A stretch of DNA of 64,000 bases from Aquirufa antheringensis (GTDB taxonomy: Bacteria > Bacteroidota > Bacteroidia > Cytophagales > Spirosomataceae): contig NZ_SEWZ01000004.1 in NCBI RefSeq assembly GCF_004307425.1, positions 62,001 through 126,000 of the forward strand, given 5' to 3'. Position 1 is the stretch's first letter. The number at the start of each line of letters is the position of its first letter. Below, piece after piece: positions 8,360 to 17,367 of this stretch. Made by a program: the position numbers and the translations under genes. A model generated the notes under the pieces. That model was not told the origin of the DNA, did no database searches, and worked only from the letters and a program-made list of their open reading frames with translations.

Positions 8360-9502
8360 TTAAAACTTATAGATGAAGTGCATTCCTAAAGTCGTTTGTG
8401 ATTTTTGCTCTTTGTCATCACCGTCTACGAATTGAGCTGTTTTGTATGAATCAGTACGTAATTCTGGTTTGATCAATAAGTGTCCTTCTGCCGCCGTGAA
8501 TGTAGCTGTTAAAGTGAAAGAGCTTACATCTGTGCCGGAGCCGTCTGCTGCGCGTAAAGCACGAGCGCCTGATGTGTTATCGAATACTTCGTAACGACCG
8601 CCTACACTAAATTTGTCTGTGAAAGCATAGTTAGAGTAAAGGGCAACACCACCCCATGTTTTGCTATCTCCTACGTTACCGCCACCTTGGAAATCACCTG
8701 TTTGTGATCCGTATGCTGCGTTTAACCCTAAAAGGTATTTAGGTGTGATTTGATAAGATGTAGTTAAGTCTAACAAGTTATAGCTACCTGAATCATCTTT
8801 TCCTGTAGATAAAGGAGCTGATTCGTTCGAGCTGATACCATTTACATATACATTCCAACCTGCTGCTGGAGAAGTGAATACTTGGTAGATAAATCCTTTA
8901 GACGCGTTGTTGTCATTTAAATTATCCACATTGTTGACCAATCCAACCATGGCAGAAAATTTGTCAGAGAATGCGTAATTCGCTTTAGCACCAATATGAT
9001 AGAACGGTCCATTATTGAAGAGGTTAGAAAGTGAATAGTTGTAGTTAATGGGAGCGTCAATTACTTCGTATCCAATGTGCGTACCAAATTGTCCTACTGT
9101 TAATGTTAATTTGTCGCTTGCTTTCCAGTTAAAATAAGCTTGTTTGATGGCCAAAGCTGTACTTGCTTTTCCTGCACCCAATGGTCCAATGACATTTCCA
9201 TATTGACCAAGGTCTGCATTAGGTCCGAATGTTAAATCCACCACCACATCAGCAGATTTCGTCGCATACCCAAATTTCGTCTGAACAAGTCCTAACGAAA
9301 ATTGATTTGATTTCTGGTCGAAAGCTCTTTCGTATCCAGAGGCACCTAGGTTACTTCTGCTAGAGGGGCTATTGAAATTCAACATATAGTATGAATCAAT
9401 GTAGCCTGAAAAAGTGAACTTCGGAGCTTCCGCTTCTTTTTCTTGGGAAAATCCACAAAATGCTGTTGCGGCAAAAAGGGCTGTTAGGATCGTTTTTTTC
9501 AT
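8360..9502 (-). CDS. Outer-membrane beta-barrel porin (bbp2/OmpL-like)
   Basis: A 380-residue protein with a clear signal peptide (MKKTILTALFAATAFCGFSQ), then FTFSGYIDSYYMLNFN, the usual opening of the putative beta-barrel porin-2 family. The rest is made of alternating amphipathic beta strands and ends in FIYKF, a C-terminal aromatic as expected for Bam-inserted barrels. Position directly before amt suggests that it admits ammonium or small nitrogen compounds across the outer membrane; the substrate is inferred from context only. Confidence 0.85.
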   Translation of the reverse strand: MKKTILTALFAATAFCGFSQEKEAEAPKFTFSGYIDSYYMLNFNSPSSRSNLGASGYERAFDQKSNQFSLGLVQTKFGYATKSADVVVDLTFGPNADLGQYGNVIGPLGAGKASTALAIKQAYFNWKASDKLTLTVGQFGTHIGYEVIDAPINYNYSLSNLFNNGPFYHIGAKANYAFSDKFSAMVGLVNNVDNLNDNNASKGFIYQVFTSPAAGWNVYVNGISSNESAPLSTGKDDSGSYNLLDLTTSYQITPKYLLGLNAAYGSQTGDFQGGGNVGDSKTWGGVALYSNYAFTDKFSVGGRYEVFDNTSGARALRAADGSGTDVSSFTLTATFTAAEGHLLIKPELRTDSYKTAQFVDGDDKEQKSQTTLGMHFIYKF

Positions 9503-9733
9503 GTGGGTTATTGTTTAAGAGTAAAAAATGCTTGATTACGATTCAAAGATGGAGCCTTAAATTGTACTTTCCAAATATTTACAACAAATTTTTAACCTAT
9601 TTTTCATCCTTTTGCAAAAAAATAGAGAAAAGTGGTTAAAAATTAAACCTAAAATTTAAGATTTTGCAAAAATGGAAATAAAATAGGGTAAAAATTGAAC
9701 TTGCAGATTTGGTTCTTGGAAAAATATAAAATT

Positions 9734-9768
9734 AGTCAAGAGTCGCTAGTCGGGAGTCGATTGTCTTT
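9734..9768. repeat. Heptamer array of AGTCGnn type
   Basis: Five 7-bp units: AGTCAAG, AGTCGCT, AGTCGGG, AGTCGAT and a degenerate TGTCTTT. The unit sequence differs from the neighbouring array but the period is again 7. Confidence 0.65.
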
Positions 9769-9803
9769 TTTAAAGAATAAAGCACAAAGCACAAAGAATA
9801 AAG
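9769..9803. repeat. Heptamer array, copy 1 (AATAAAG / CACAAAG units)
   Basis: Units TTTAAAG, AATAAAG, CACAAAG (twice) and AATAAAG in strict 7-bp register. It contains a 17-bp string, AAAGCACAAAGAATAAA, found again exactly at 9852-9868 and at 48275-48291. It forms the first part of a 66-bp tandem duplication. Confidence 0.75.
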
Positions 9804-9903
9804 TTGGAATCGCCTGCGGCGATGGTCTTCAGAAAGGAAAGAATAAAGCACAAAGCACAAAGAATAAAGTTGGAATCGCCTGCGGCGATGGTCTTCAGAA
9901 ATG
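9772..9903. repeat. 66-bp tandem duplication carrying heptamers and a hairpin
   Basis: Two adjacent copies (9772-9837 and 9838-9903), essentially identical until the last few bases. Each holds four heptamers (28 bp) and a 38-bp segment containing the perfect hairpin ATCGCC-TGC-GGCGAT. The near-identity points to a recent duplication. Confidence 0.85.
9842..9869. repeat. Heptamer array, copy 2
   Basis: Same four units as in copy 1, in the second half of the 66-bp duplication. Confidence 0.75.
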
Positions 9904-9910
9904 TATGGAC

Positions 9911-9935
9911 ATAAAAAATGGGGCCGAAGCCCCAT
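9911..9935 (-). terminator. Probable terminator of the ferredoxin gene
   Basis: On the minus strand, ATGGGGC-TTCG-GCCCCAT: a 7-bp stem closed by a C(UUCG)G tetraloop, followed by TTTTTTAT. It is about 65 nt beyond the ferredoxin stop codon. Confidence 0.8.
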
Positions 9936-9946
9936 CCTTATTTATA

Positions 9947-9974
9947 CTCTATGCTCTATGCTCTATGCTCTATA
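9947..9974. repeat. Heptamer array of CTCTATG type
   Basis: Three perfect CTCTATG units plus CTCTATA. On the minus strand, the direction of the ferredoxin gene that ends just before, it reads CATAGAG repeats. These put TAG codons at 7-nt spacing, hence in all three frames. Confidence 0.8.
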
Positions 9975-9979
9975 ATCTA

Positions 9980-10002
9980 AATTAAAAGCGCAGCTTTTAA
10001 TT
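9980..10002. repeat. Hairpin overlapping the ferredoxin stop codon
   Basis: A perfect 10-bp inverted repeat (AATTAAAAGC / GCTTTTAATT) with a 3-nt loop. Its right end includes the ferredoxin stop codon (10001-10003). It may protect the mRNA 3' end. Confidence 0.6.
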
Positions 10003-10348
10003 ACTCCGCATGCAACCACGCCTTCTTAGCTAATAAAGTCTCGTTATCTTCTTCGTGATCCGGATCCGGTACGCAGCAATCCACTGGACATACCGCAGCA
10101 CATTGTGGCTCCTCGTGGAAACCTGTACATTCTGTGCATTTATCAGGAACGATATAATAGAATTCTTCTGAAACAGGTTCTACGGGTGTTTTAGCATCCA
10201 TTGATGAACCATCTTCTAGTTCAATTGCTGTTAAAGCAGTACCGCCGGCCCAAGTCCATTCTACACCACCTTCATAAATAGCTGTATTAGGGCATTCTGG
10301 TTCACAGGCCCCACAGTTAATACATTCGTCTGTTATGATAATTGCCAT
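10001..10348 (-). CDS. 2[4Fe-4S] ferredoxin
   Basis: Small soluble electron carrier of 115 residues. The first cluster motif is CINCGACEPECP (C-x2-C-x2-C-x3-CP). The second is CTEC-x8-C-x3-CP near residues 74-90, the longer spacing seen in the Allochromatium/Chlorobium-type dicluster ferredoxins. A roughly 45-residue insertion separates the motifs, and the C-terminus is acidic. It is divergent from the acyl-CoA reductase at 10461 over a 112-bp gap, so that enzyme could be a redox neighbour, but the partner is not shown. Confidence 0.92.
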   Translation of the reverse strand: MAIIITDECINCGACEPECPNTAIYEGGVEWTWAGGTALTAIELEDGSSMDAKTPVEPVSEEFYYIVPDKCTECTGFHEEPQCAAVCPVDCCVPDPDHEEDNETLLAKKAWLHAE

Positions 10349-10460
10349 ACCAAAGTTTTTATTTGATTGTGCAATTTACGAACATAAATTTGAATAGTAT
10401 ATAATTTATATGGACTAATGGAAAATTTTTCGACCTTTGTAGGGTAAAATCTCTATAATT

Positions 10461-11456
10461 ATGCCAAAGGCTTCCTTTTTGCAGCTTATTTCTTTCTTAA
10501 AAGCTTTTTTTGCCGATGAATCGAATCGAGAAAAAATAGAACTATTTATAGATAGATCTGTAAATGAGAATCCTTGGTTTTCGGAAACCTTGGTTCGCCA
10601 TGCGATGCAGTCGATTGAAGAGCAATTCTTTTCGGTGCAAGCCTGGGAGGAATTTTATGCAAAACATCCTGTTCAAGCAGCTGAATCGAAGAATGTAGGG
10701 ATCGTTTTGGCGGGTAATTTACCTGCTGTGGGTTTGCATGACGTTTTAATGGTTTTAGCTTCCGGGCATCAAGCCTCCTTGAAACTGAGTTCGCAAGACA
10801 AGGCCTTAATGCAACTTTATGTGCTGGCGATGCAGTCGTTTGATACAGCGGTGCCAGTGAGCATTATTGAGCGGTTACAAGGAATGGATGCGGTGATTGC
10901 GACAGGAAGTGATTTCTCAGGAGGTTATTTTGCTCATTATTTCTCCACGATTCCACATATTATTCGGAAGAATCGCAGTTCATTAGCCGTTTTAAAGGGG
11001 AATGAGACTCAAGAAGATTTCAAGGGTTTAGCGCAGGACATTTTTACCTATTATGGTTTAGGCTGCAGAAATGTTTCGACGATAGCCGTTCCGGTGTCGT
11101 ATGATTTGACACCTTTATTCGATGAGTTGACGAAAGAAACGTGGGTTTTAGATCATTCAAAGTACTCCAATAACTTTCAATACCACCGGACTTTATTCTT
11201 GTTGAATCAGATTCCTCATTTTGATTTGGGAAATCTTTTAGTGACAGAGAATGATGATTTCGTTTCACCAGTGGGTGTTTTATACGTGCATCGTTACTTA
11301 GATGAAGCTTCCTTGCTAGCCTGGATTCAGGAGCGCGAGGATAAGATTCAATGTAAGGTAGGTTTAGATATCGGTTTTGGCCAAAGTCAACACCCAGCCC
11401 TCGATGATTTCGCTGATGGAATCGATACTTATGATTTCTTGATTAACCTTTCATAG
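10461..11456 (+). CDS. Acyl-CoA reductase, LuxC-like
   Basis: A 331-residue protein of the LuxC/acyl-CoA reductase family, which belongs to the aldehyde dehydrogenase superfamily and makes fatty aldehydes from acyl-CoA with NAD(P)H. Evidence includes the VGIVLAGNLPAVGLHDVLMVLASGH segment near residues 80-105 and a cysteine in YYGLGCRNVS near residue 195 that would be the nucleophile. Its 3' end overlaps the convergent PAP2 gene by 28 bp. A weak GACCTTTG box lies about 22 nt before the ATG. No luciferase genes are nearby. Confidence 0.8.
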   Translation: MPKASFLQLISFLKAFFADESNREKIELFIDRSVNENPWFSETLVRHAMQSIEEQFFSVQAWEEFYAKHPVQAAESKNVGIVLAGNLPAVGLHDVLMVLASGHQASLKLSSQDKALMQLYVLAMQSFDTAVPVSIIERLQGMDAVIATGSDFSGGYFAHYFSTIPHIIRKNRSSLAVLKGNETQEDFKGLAQDIFTYYGLGCRNVSTIAVPVSYDLTPLFDELTKETWVLDHSKYSNNFQYHRTLFLLNQIPHFDLGNLLVTENDDFVSPVGVLYVHRYLDEASLLAWIQEREDKIQCKVGLDIGFGQSQHPALDDFADGIDTYDFLINLS

Positions 11457-11974
11457 GCTTTAAATAGCCCCCACGCCCCTATTCCGCCCACTAAAGCTCC
11501 TACGATTACATCGAGCGGATAATGAGCGCCTAAATAGATTCTACTATAGGAGATAATCGATGCCCATAGAATCAGGGCTGTGCCAGCCAACTTATTTTTC
11601 GTCAACAAATAAAAACCAACGGCAATCGCAAAGGAATTGGCAGCATGCGAAGAACAAAAACCAAATTGTCCACCACAGCCTGCCGGCAAATGAATCCACG
11701 ATTGAAAGGACTCGACGTGACAGGGTCTAAGGCGTTTAAAAAGGGGTTTCAATAGACTGGAGCTGAATTGATCGGCAAAAATCACGGTAGAAACTAAAAA
11801 TAGCAGGGCTTTCCAGAAGGCTGATTTATACTGCTTGTACACTACGTAAATAAGTAGCCCATACAAAGGAATCCACGTCAATTTACCTGAAATGATTTCC
11901 ATCGGTCCGTCTAACCAAGGCTGGTGAGCCTCGTTAATCAGCTGAAATAAATGGGTATCCCAGGATGGAAACAT
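11429..11974 (-). CDS. PAP2-family membrane phosphatase
   Basis: A 181-residue membrane protein with about five hydrophobic segments. The phosphatase motifs are present: K-x6-RP in KPLFKRLRP, a serine-histidine motif in CSSHAANS (a variant of PSGH), and SRIYLGAHYPLDV matching SR-x5-H-x3-D. It would dephosphorylate a lipid phosphate or undecaprenyl pyrophosphate. It lies 3 nt downstream of trpS, in the same leftward unit. Confidence 0.88.
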   Translation of the reverse strand: MFPSWDTHLFQLINEAHQPWLDGPMEIISGKLTWIPLYGLLIYVVYKQYKSAFWKALLFLVSTVIFADQFSSSLLKPLFKRLRPCHVESFQSWIHLPAGCGGQFGFCSSHAANSFAIAVGFYLLTKNKLAGTALILWASIISYSRIYLGAHYPLDVIVGALVGGIGAWGLFKAYERLIKKS

Positions 11975-11977
11975 AGT

Positions 11978-12949
11978 TTAGAATTTAAATTCAGCGCGAA
12001 TGCGAGCGATGGTGGCTTCGGCGATAGGTTGAACTTTCTTTTCGCCGATGGCTAATTTCTCTTCAATAATCTCCGGATGTGCGATGAAATAGTCGAATTT
12101 CTCTCTCGCCTCTTTGAAATAACCTAGCATCAATTCGTGTAAGGCTTGTTTCGCATGTCCGTATCCATAACCGCCCGCTTCGTAATTCGCGCGCATTTCT
12201 GCTACCTGGGCTGGGGAAGCCATTAATTGATAGAGTTTGAACGTAATATCGTTATCTGGATTTTTAGGTTCTTCTAATGGAGTGGTGTCTGTGACAATCT
12301 TTTTGATCTGCTTCAATAAATCCTTTTCAGGCAAGAAGATATCAATGTAATTGTTCAATGACTTGCTCATCTTAGCTCCGTCTAGGCCCGGAATGGTCAT
12401 CACCTCTTCGTTGATGCGTGCTTCTGGTAAGACGAAAATAGCTTTGTTATAACGCTTATTTACGGAATTCGCGATGTCGCGGGTCATTTCGATGTGCTGT
12501 CTTTGGTCCTTACCTACAGGTATAATTTGCGCATCATACAAAACAATATCTGCCGCTTGTAAGACGGGATAGGTAAATAATCCGGCGTTCACATCCGATA
12601 ACTTATCTGATTTATCCTTGAAACTGTGTGCATTCGCCAGCATGGGAAAGGGCGTAAAGCAATTCAAATACCACATTAATTCGGTGTGGTAAGCAGCCAA
12701 TTTAGACTGGCGGTAGAAGTAATTTTTCTCCGTATCAAAGCCAAAAGCCAGCCAAGCTGCCGCAATCGACAAGGTGTTGCTTCGAATACTTTCCCCGTCC
12801 TTCAAGGAAGTTAAGGTGTGTAAGTCTGCAATAAATAAAAAAGAATCATTGCCGGGTTGCTTTGAAAGTTCAACCGCTGGAATAATGGCACCTAAAATAT
12901 TACCCAAATGGGGCTTTCCTGAGGCCTGAATGCCCGTTAAGATCCGCAT
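11978..12949 (-). CDS. trpS: Tryptophanyl-tRNA synthetase
   Basis: Class I synthetase that charges tRNA-Trp; 323 residues. I chose the ATG at 12949 because the protein then begins MRILTGIQASGKPHLGN, the standard N-terminus carrying the HIGH-equivalent motif; the ATG at 12973 would add eight unusual residues. The KMSKS signature is intact in DGAKMSKSLNN near residue 190. It probably starts a two-gene leftward operon with the PAP2 phosphatase. Confidence 0.95.
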   Translation of the reverse strand: MRILTGIQASGKPHLGNILGAIIPAVELSKQPGNDSFLFIADLHTLTSLKDGESIRSNTLSIAAAWLAFGFDTEKNYFYRQSKLAAYHTELMWYLNCFTPFPMLANAHSFKDKSDKLSDVNAGLFTYPVLQAADIVLYDAQIIPVGKDQRQHIEMTRDIANSVNKRYNKAIFVLPEARINEEVMTIPGLDGAKMSKSLNNYIDIFLPEKDLLKQIKKIVTDTTPLEEPKNPDNDITFKLYQLMASPAQVAEMRANYEAGGYGYGHAKQALHELMLGYFKEAREKFDYFIAHPEIIEEKLAIGEKKVQPIAEATIARIRAEFKF

Positions 12950-12997
12950 AGCTTGTCTAAATAATTTATGCAAAAATCAATAAAATAGACCATAACT

Positions 12998-13016
12998 CCA
13001 AGCGATTTGTGCTTGG
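12998..13016. repeat. Inverted repeat between trpS and the DUF2461 gene
   Basis: CCAAGC-7 nt-GCTTGG in the divergent promoter region. It has no T-tract, so it is more likely a regulator site or chance than a terminator. Confidence 0.35.
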
Positions 13017-13068
13017 GCATTCGAGCTAAATTCGCTAAATTCGTTTTTACAAATTCACCCCCTATTTG

Positions 13069-13752
13069 ATGTCCCTCTCTCCTAGCCTGTTGGCCTTTTT
13101 GCGTGAGCTCCGTGTGAACAACACGCGCGAATGGTTTGCGGAAAACAAAGCCGTATATGAGCAAGAGAAAAAAGGATTTGACGCCTGGACGACAGAGTTG
13201 ATTTCAGAGTTTGCGGATTTTGAGAATATGGATGGCGTTTTGCTGAAGCATTGCTGCTACCGAATTTACCGGGATGTCCGCTTCTCGAAAAACAAGGCTC
13301 CTTATAAAACGTGGTTTTCGGCCAGTTTTTCAGAAGGTGGTCGAAAGTCTGGCTTGATGGACTATTATGTACATATTGAACCTAATGGTGCGTCCTTTTT
13401 AGGTGGAGGTATGTATTCCCCTACGTCGGAACAATTAGCGGCATTTCGTCAAGAAGTCGATTATAATGCGGCTGGATTGCGTAAAATCATTCAGGATCCT
13501 ACGTTTGTTTCTGTTTTTGGTGAGGAAGTGGGTGAAAGTTTGGTACGAATACCTAAGGGATTTGATGCTGATCATCTAGACGCTGAATTGTTAAAGAAGA
13601 AACAATTGTTTTTTTGGAAAAAATACACGGATAAAGAGCTTTGCTCTCCGGGTTTTACTAAACAATTGATTGCGGATGCCAAGGTATTAAAGCCCTTTTT
13701 GGACTTCTTAAATGCCGTATTTTTTGAAAAAGAACCTTTTATAAAAGAATAA
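13069..13752 (+). CDS. DUF2461 family protein
   Basis: A 227-residue cytoplasmic protein of the DUF2461/TIGR02453 family, whose biochemical function is not established. Family hallmarks are LRVNNTREWFAENKAVYE near residue 15 and CCYRIYRDVRFSKNKAPYKTWF near residue 62. I start it at the ATG at 13069; the TTG immediately before is not needed. It lies 6 nt upstream of dnaE and is probably co-transcribed with it. Confidence 0.88.
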   Translation: MSLSPSLLAFLRELRVNNTREWFAENKAVYEQEKKGFDAWTTELISEFADFENMDGVLLKHCCYRIYRDVRFSKNKAPYKTWFSASFSEGGRKSGLMDYYVHIEPNGASFLGGGMYSPTSEQLAAFRQEVDYNAAGLRKIIQDPTFVSVFGEEVGESLVRIPKGFDADHLDAELLKKKQLFFWKKYTDKELCSPGFTKQLIADAKVLKPFLDFLNAVFFEKEPFIKE

Positions 13753-13758
13753 ACCCCT

Positions 13759-16700
13759 ATGCAATTTTCGCATTTGCACAACCATTCCCAGTTTTCCCTC
13801 TTAGATGGTGCGTCTAAGATTTCGTCTATGTTCAAAAAGGCGAAAGCAGATAATATGCCCGCTGTCGCGATTACGGATCACGGGAATATGTTTGGGGTAT
13901 TTCAGTTTGTGGCTGAAGCCGGAAAGCAAGGGGTGAAACCGATTGTGGGCTGTGAGTTTTATTTAGTGAATGATCGCCACAAGCAGGTTTTTACGAAAGA
14001 GTTAAAGGATAAGCGCTATCACCAATTGTTCTTAGCGAAGAATCCAGAAGGCTACCAGAATTTGGTCAAATTATGTTCTTTAGGCTTCATGGAGGGGATG
14101 TATTCCAAATATCCTCGGATTGATAAGGAGCTCGTTTTAAAATACCACAAAGGCCTAATCGCCACGACTTGTTGTTTAGGGGCCTCTGTGCCACAAGCGA
14201 TTTTGCGCGATGGCGAGGAAGCGGCGGAGAAGGAATTTAAGTGGTGGTTGGATTTGTTTGGCGAAGATTATTACATCGAAGTACAAAATCACTTTATTCC
14301 AGAGCAGCAGACGGTGAATGAAGTCTTGTTGCGTTTTGCGAAGAAGTATAATGTGAAGGTGATTGCGTCGAATGATAGTCATTATTTGGACCAAAAAGAT
14401 GCCAACGCACACGATATTCTCTTGTGTATTAATACCGGCGAAAAGCAGGCCACTCCTACTTACAAGGATATTGAGGGGGATTTTGATATGAAAGGAAAGC
14501 GTTTTGCTTTCTATAATGATCAATTTTACTTTAAGACGACGGAGGAAATGACCAAACTTTGGTCGCACGTTCCTGAGGCGATTGATAATACGAATGAGAT
14601 TGTGGGCAAAGTGGAGACACTGAAACTCACGAAAGACGTGATGTTGCCTAATTTCCAAATCCCGTCTACTTTCTTAAGTCAGGATGATTATTTGGAGCAC
14701 ATCACGATGGAAGGCGCTAAAAAGCGTTACATCGATATTGATCAGGTCGTAGAAGAGCGTTTGCGCTTTGAGTTACATACCATCAGAACGATGGGTTTTG
14801 CCGGTTACTTCTTAATTGTAGCCGATTTTATTAGTGCTGGACGTGATTTAGGCGTTTATGTGGGGCCAGGTCGTGGATCAGCGGCGGGTTCAGTGGTGGC
14901 TTATTGTTTGGGAATTACAAACATTGACCCCATTAAGTACAATCTCCTTTTTGAGCGTTTCTTGAATCCAGATCGGAAGTCCTTACCCGATATTGATACG
15001 GACTTTGATGATGAGGGCCGCCAAAAAGTGATCGACTACGTCGTAGATAAATACGGTAAAAACCAAGTAGCGCACATTGCAACTTATGGTACGATGGCCG
15101 CGAAAATGTCCATTAAGGATGTTTCTCGCGTTTTAGACCTCCCCTTGCAGGAATCCAATGCCTTAGCGAAACTGGTTCCAGAGAAACCGAAAATTACGCT
15201 AGACCGTATTTTCAATGCGGCTTTGACCGGAGATAAGAGTTTAGCAGACAAGGAAGGACTTAATCCGGAAGAATTAGAACAGGTAAAGGAATTGCGTCGC
15301 ATTAAGGAAGCTGGTGGTTTGCCAGCTACCGTAATCGAAAATGCGCTGATTTTAGAGGGTTCTGTTCGTGGAACAGGTATTCACGCGGCGGGTATCATCA
15401 TTGCACCTTCTGATTTAACCGATATTTTGCCGGTGGCTACTTCGAAAGACGTGAGTCTATTGATTACGCAATACGACGGTTCTGTGATTGAGAATGCGGG
15501 GGTAATTAAGATGGACTTTTTGGGATTAAAAACTCTCTCCATCTTGAAAGAGGCCGTTCGCTTGATCAAGCAGAACCACAATGAGACGATCATCTTGGAT
15601 GACCTACCTTTGGACGATAAAACAACCTACGAATTATACCAAAGAGCCGAAACGAACGGTACCTTCCAATTTGAATCCCCTGGGATGCAGAAACACTTAC
15701 GTGATCTGAAGCCCGATCAATTCTCTGATTTAATTGCGATGAACGCCTTGTTCCGTCCCGGTCCGATGGTCTACATTCCGAATTACATTGCCCGTAAACA
15801 CGGTCGCGAGAAGATTGAATACGATTTACCAGAAATGGAGGAGTATTTGAGCGATACGTACGGAATTACGGTCTACCAAGAGCAAGTAATGCTTCTATCC
15901 CAAAAGCTGGCGAATTTCACGAAGGGTGACGCTGATGTACTTCGTAAGGCCATGGGTAAAAAGGACAAAGCCACCATCGATAAGATGAAGGGTAAGTTCA
16001 TGGAAGGCGGCGCGGCGAATAATCATCCGGTGGACAAGTTGGATAAGATTTGGACGGACTGGGAAGCATTTGCTCAATATGCCTTTAACAAATCCCACTC
16101 AACTTGCTATGGTTTAGTGGCTTACCAAACAGGTTACCTGAAAGCAAACTACCCACCCGAGTTTATGGCGGCGGTACTTTCGAACTCTTTAGGTAACATT
16201 GAGAAGATCACTTTCTTCATGGATGAGTGCAAGCGGATGGGCTTATCTTTATTAGTTCCGGATGTAAATGAATCCTCTCGCTCGTTTGCGGTGAATAAGA
16301 AAGGCCAAATCCGTTTCGGACTAGGTGCGATCAAAGGTGTGGGTGATGCGGCGGTTGATGCAATTGTGGAAGAACGTCAGAAAAATGGCGAATACAAGGA
16401 TATTTTTGACTTCGTTTCTCGAATCAATGTACGTCAGGTAAACAAGAAGAGTTTAGAATCGCTTGCACTTGCTGGGGCATTTGATTGTTTTACTGAAGTG
16501 GCTCGATCTCATTATTTTGCTATCGATTCACAGGATAATACGAATTTTATTGAGAAAATTGTTCGCTATTCGTCCCGTATGGCAGAATTGAAGGCAGAAG
16601 CTACTGCTTCCCTTTTTGGTGAATTAGGAGCTGGAACGGGTAATGACATCGCTCAGCCTAAGATCCCTACTGCTGAACCTTGGTCTGTGATGGAGCAATT

Positions 16701-17325
16701 GAAGAATGAGAAGGAAGTGGTGGGCGTTTATATTTCTGGTCATCCTTTGGACGAATACAAAACAGAGATCGCTAATTTCTGTAATTCGAATACGGGTCAA
16801 TTAGAATTACGTCCGAATGTAGCACAGACTTTTGCCGGAATCGTTACCAAAGTAAACGTTAGAACCTCTGCGAACGGAAATCAGTTTATGATTTTCACTA
16901 TTGAAGATTATGCAGGTAACTACGAGTTTGCCTTATTCTCGAAAGATTACATCCAGTTTGAACGATTTATAGCACAGGATCGATTGTTATTCATTAATGG
17001 ATCGTATCAATTAAAGAATCGCCACATGGATCAAATGGTCTTCAAGATTCAATCCATCGAATTATTGTCAGAAATTTTATCGGATCGAACAAAAGAGATT
17101 AAATTGCGTTTAGACTTAAACCGATTGACACCTGCTTTATTAGATTTATTGCAAGAAACCTTGGAACGTAATAAAGGGGACAAGAAGTTAACTTTAGAGG
17201 TGTACGACGAGCAGGAGAAAATAGGAATGGACTTTTTATCGCGTAAAATGCAGGTTAGCATTGGTAAAGGCTTGATTTCTGAGCTTAAAGAGCTTGAAAA
17301 TGTGGGCTTTAAGTTAATTTCGTAA
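13759..17325 (+). CDS. dnaE: DNA polymerase III alpha subunit
   Basis: Catalytic subunit of the replicative polymerase; 1188 residues, normal for DnaE. The N-terminal PHP domain starts with HLHNHSQFSLLDG and has DHGNMFG near residue 41. The polymerase active-site aspartates are in PDIDTDFDDEGR near residues 413-424. A helix-hairpin-helix region (GAIKGVGDAAVDAI near residue 856) and a C-terminal OB-type region (residues about 1020-1110) follow. No 3'-5' exonuclease domain is inserted, so this is DnaE and not PolC. A hairpin just after the stop codon probably terminates it. Confidence 0.97.
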   Translation: MQFSHLHNHSQFSLLDGASKISSMFKKAKADNMPAVAITDHGNMFGVFQFVAEAGKQGVKPIVGCEFYLVNDRHKQVFTKELKDKRYHQLFLAKNPEGYQNLVKLCSLGFMEGMYSKYPRIDKELVLKYHKGLIATTCCLGASVPQAILRDGEEAAEKEFKWWLDLFGEDYYIEVQNHFIPEQQTVNEVLLRFAKKYNVKVIASNDSHYLDQKDANAHDILLCINTGEKQATPTYKDIEGDFDMKGKRFAFYNDQFYFKTTEEMTKLWSHVPEAIDNTNEIVGKVETLKLTKDVMLPNFQIPSTFLSQDDYLEHITMEGAKKRYIDIDQVVEERLRFELHTIRTMGFAGYFLIVADFISAGRDLGVYVGPGRGSAAGSVVAYCLGITNIDPIKYNLLFERFLNPDRKSLPDIDTDFDDEGRQKVIDYVVDKYGKNQVAHIATYGTMAAKMSIKDVSRVLDLPLQESNALAKLVPEKPKITLDRIFNAALTGDKSLADKEGLNPEELEQVKELRRIKEAGGLPATVIENALILEGSVRGTGIHAAGIIIAPSDLTDILPVATSKDVSLLITQYDGSVIENAGVIKMDFLGLKTLSILKEAVRLIKQNHNETIILDDLPLDDKTTYELYQRAETNGTFQFESPGMQKHLRDLKPDQFSDLIAMNALFRPGPMVYIPNYIARKHGREKIEYDLPEMEEYLSDTYGITVYQEQVMLLSQKLANFTKGDADVLRKAMGKKDKATIDKMKGKFMEGGAANNHPVDKLDKIWTDWEAFAQYAFNKSHSTCYGLVAYQTGYLKANYPPEFMAAVLSNSLGNIEKITFFMDECKRMGLSLLVPDVNESSRSFAVNKKGQIRFGLGAIKGVGDAAVDAIVEERQKNGEYKDIFDFVSRINVRQVNKKSLESLALAGAFDCFTEVARSHYFAIDSQDNTNFIEKIVRYSSRMAELKAEATASLFGELGAGTGNDIAQPKIPTAEPWSVMEQLKNEKEVVGVYISGHPLDEYKTEIANFCNSNTGQLELRPNVAQTFAGIVTKVNVRTSANGNQFMIFTIEDYAGNYEFALFSKDYIQFERFIAQDRLLFINGSYQLKNRHMDQMVFKIQSIELLSEILSDRTKEIKLRLDLNRLTPALLDLLQETLERNKGDKKLTLEVYDEQEKIGMDFLSRKMQVSIGKGLISELKELENVGFKLIS

Positions 17326-17335
17326 AAATTTTAAT

Positions 17336-17367
17336 CCGGGAACTAATTGTTCTGCCGGTTTTGTTTT
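17336..17367 (+). terminator. Imperfect terminator of dnaE overlapping the trxA promoter
   Basis: Stem CCGG-GAAC / GTTC-TG-CCGG with a 2-nt bulge and a 5-nt loop, followed by TTTTGTTTT. The -7 box of trxA begins at its last base. Confidence 0.55.

Larger units (their letters stand above)
9503..10000. other. Gene-free region rich in 7-bp arrays and hairpins
   Basis: This 498-bp stretch lies between the 3' end of the ferredoxin gene and the 5' end of the porin gene, both leftward. The first 200 bp are AT-rich upstream sequence of the porin. From 9734 to 9974 the DNA is built from heptamer arrays, a 66-bp tandem duplication and hairpins, listed separately. A 96-codon open frame across 9695-9985 repeats itself with the duplication and has no plausible product. 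Confidence 0.8.

Noticed and set aside
9772-9903. Possible CRISPR array
   Set aside because: Only two contiguous copies with no spacers between them and no cas genes in the window; it is a tandem duplication.
9695-9985. A 96-codon open frame in the repeat region
   Set aside because: The peptide simply repeats with the 66-bp duplication and ends in the CTCTATG array; there is no plausible start context or product.
12998-13016. T-box or tryptophan-responsive attenuator for trpS
   Set aside because: The single short hairpin has no T-box sequence or terminator T-run; T-boxes are not expected in Bacteroidota.
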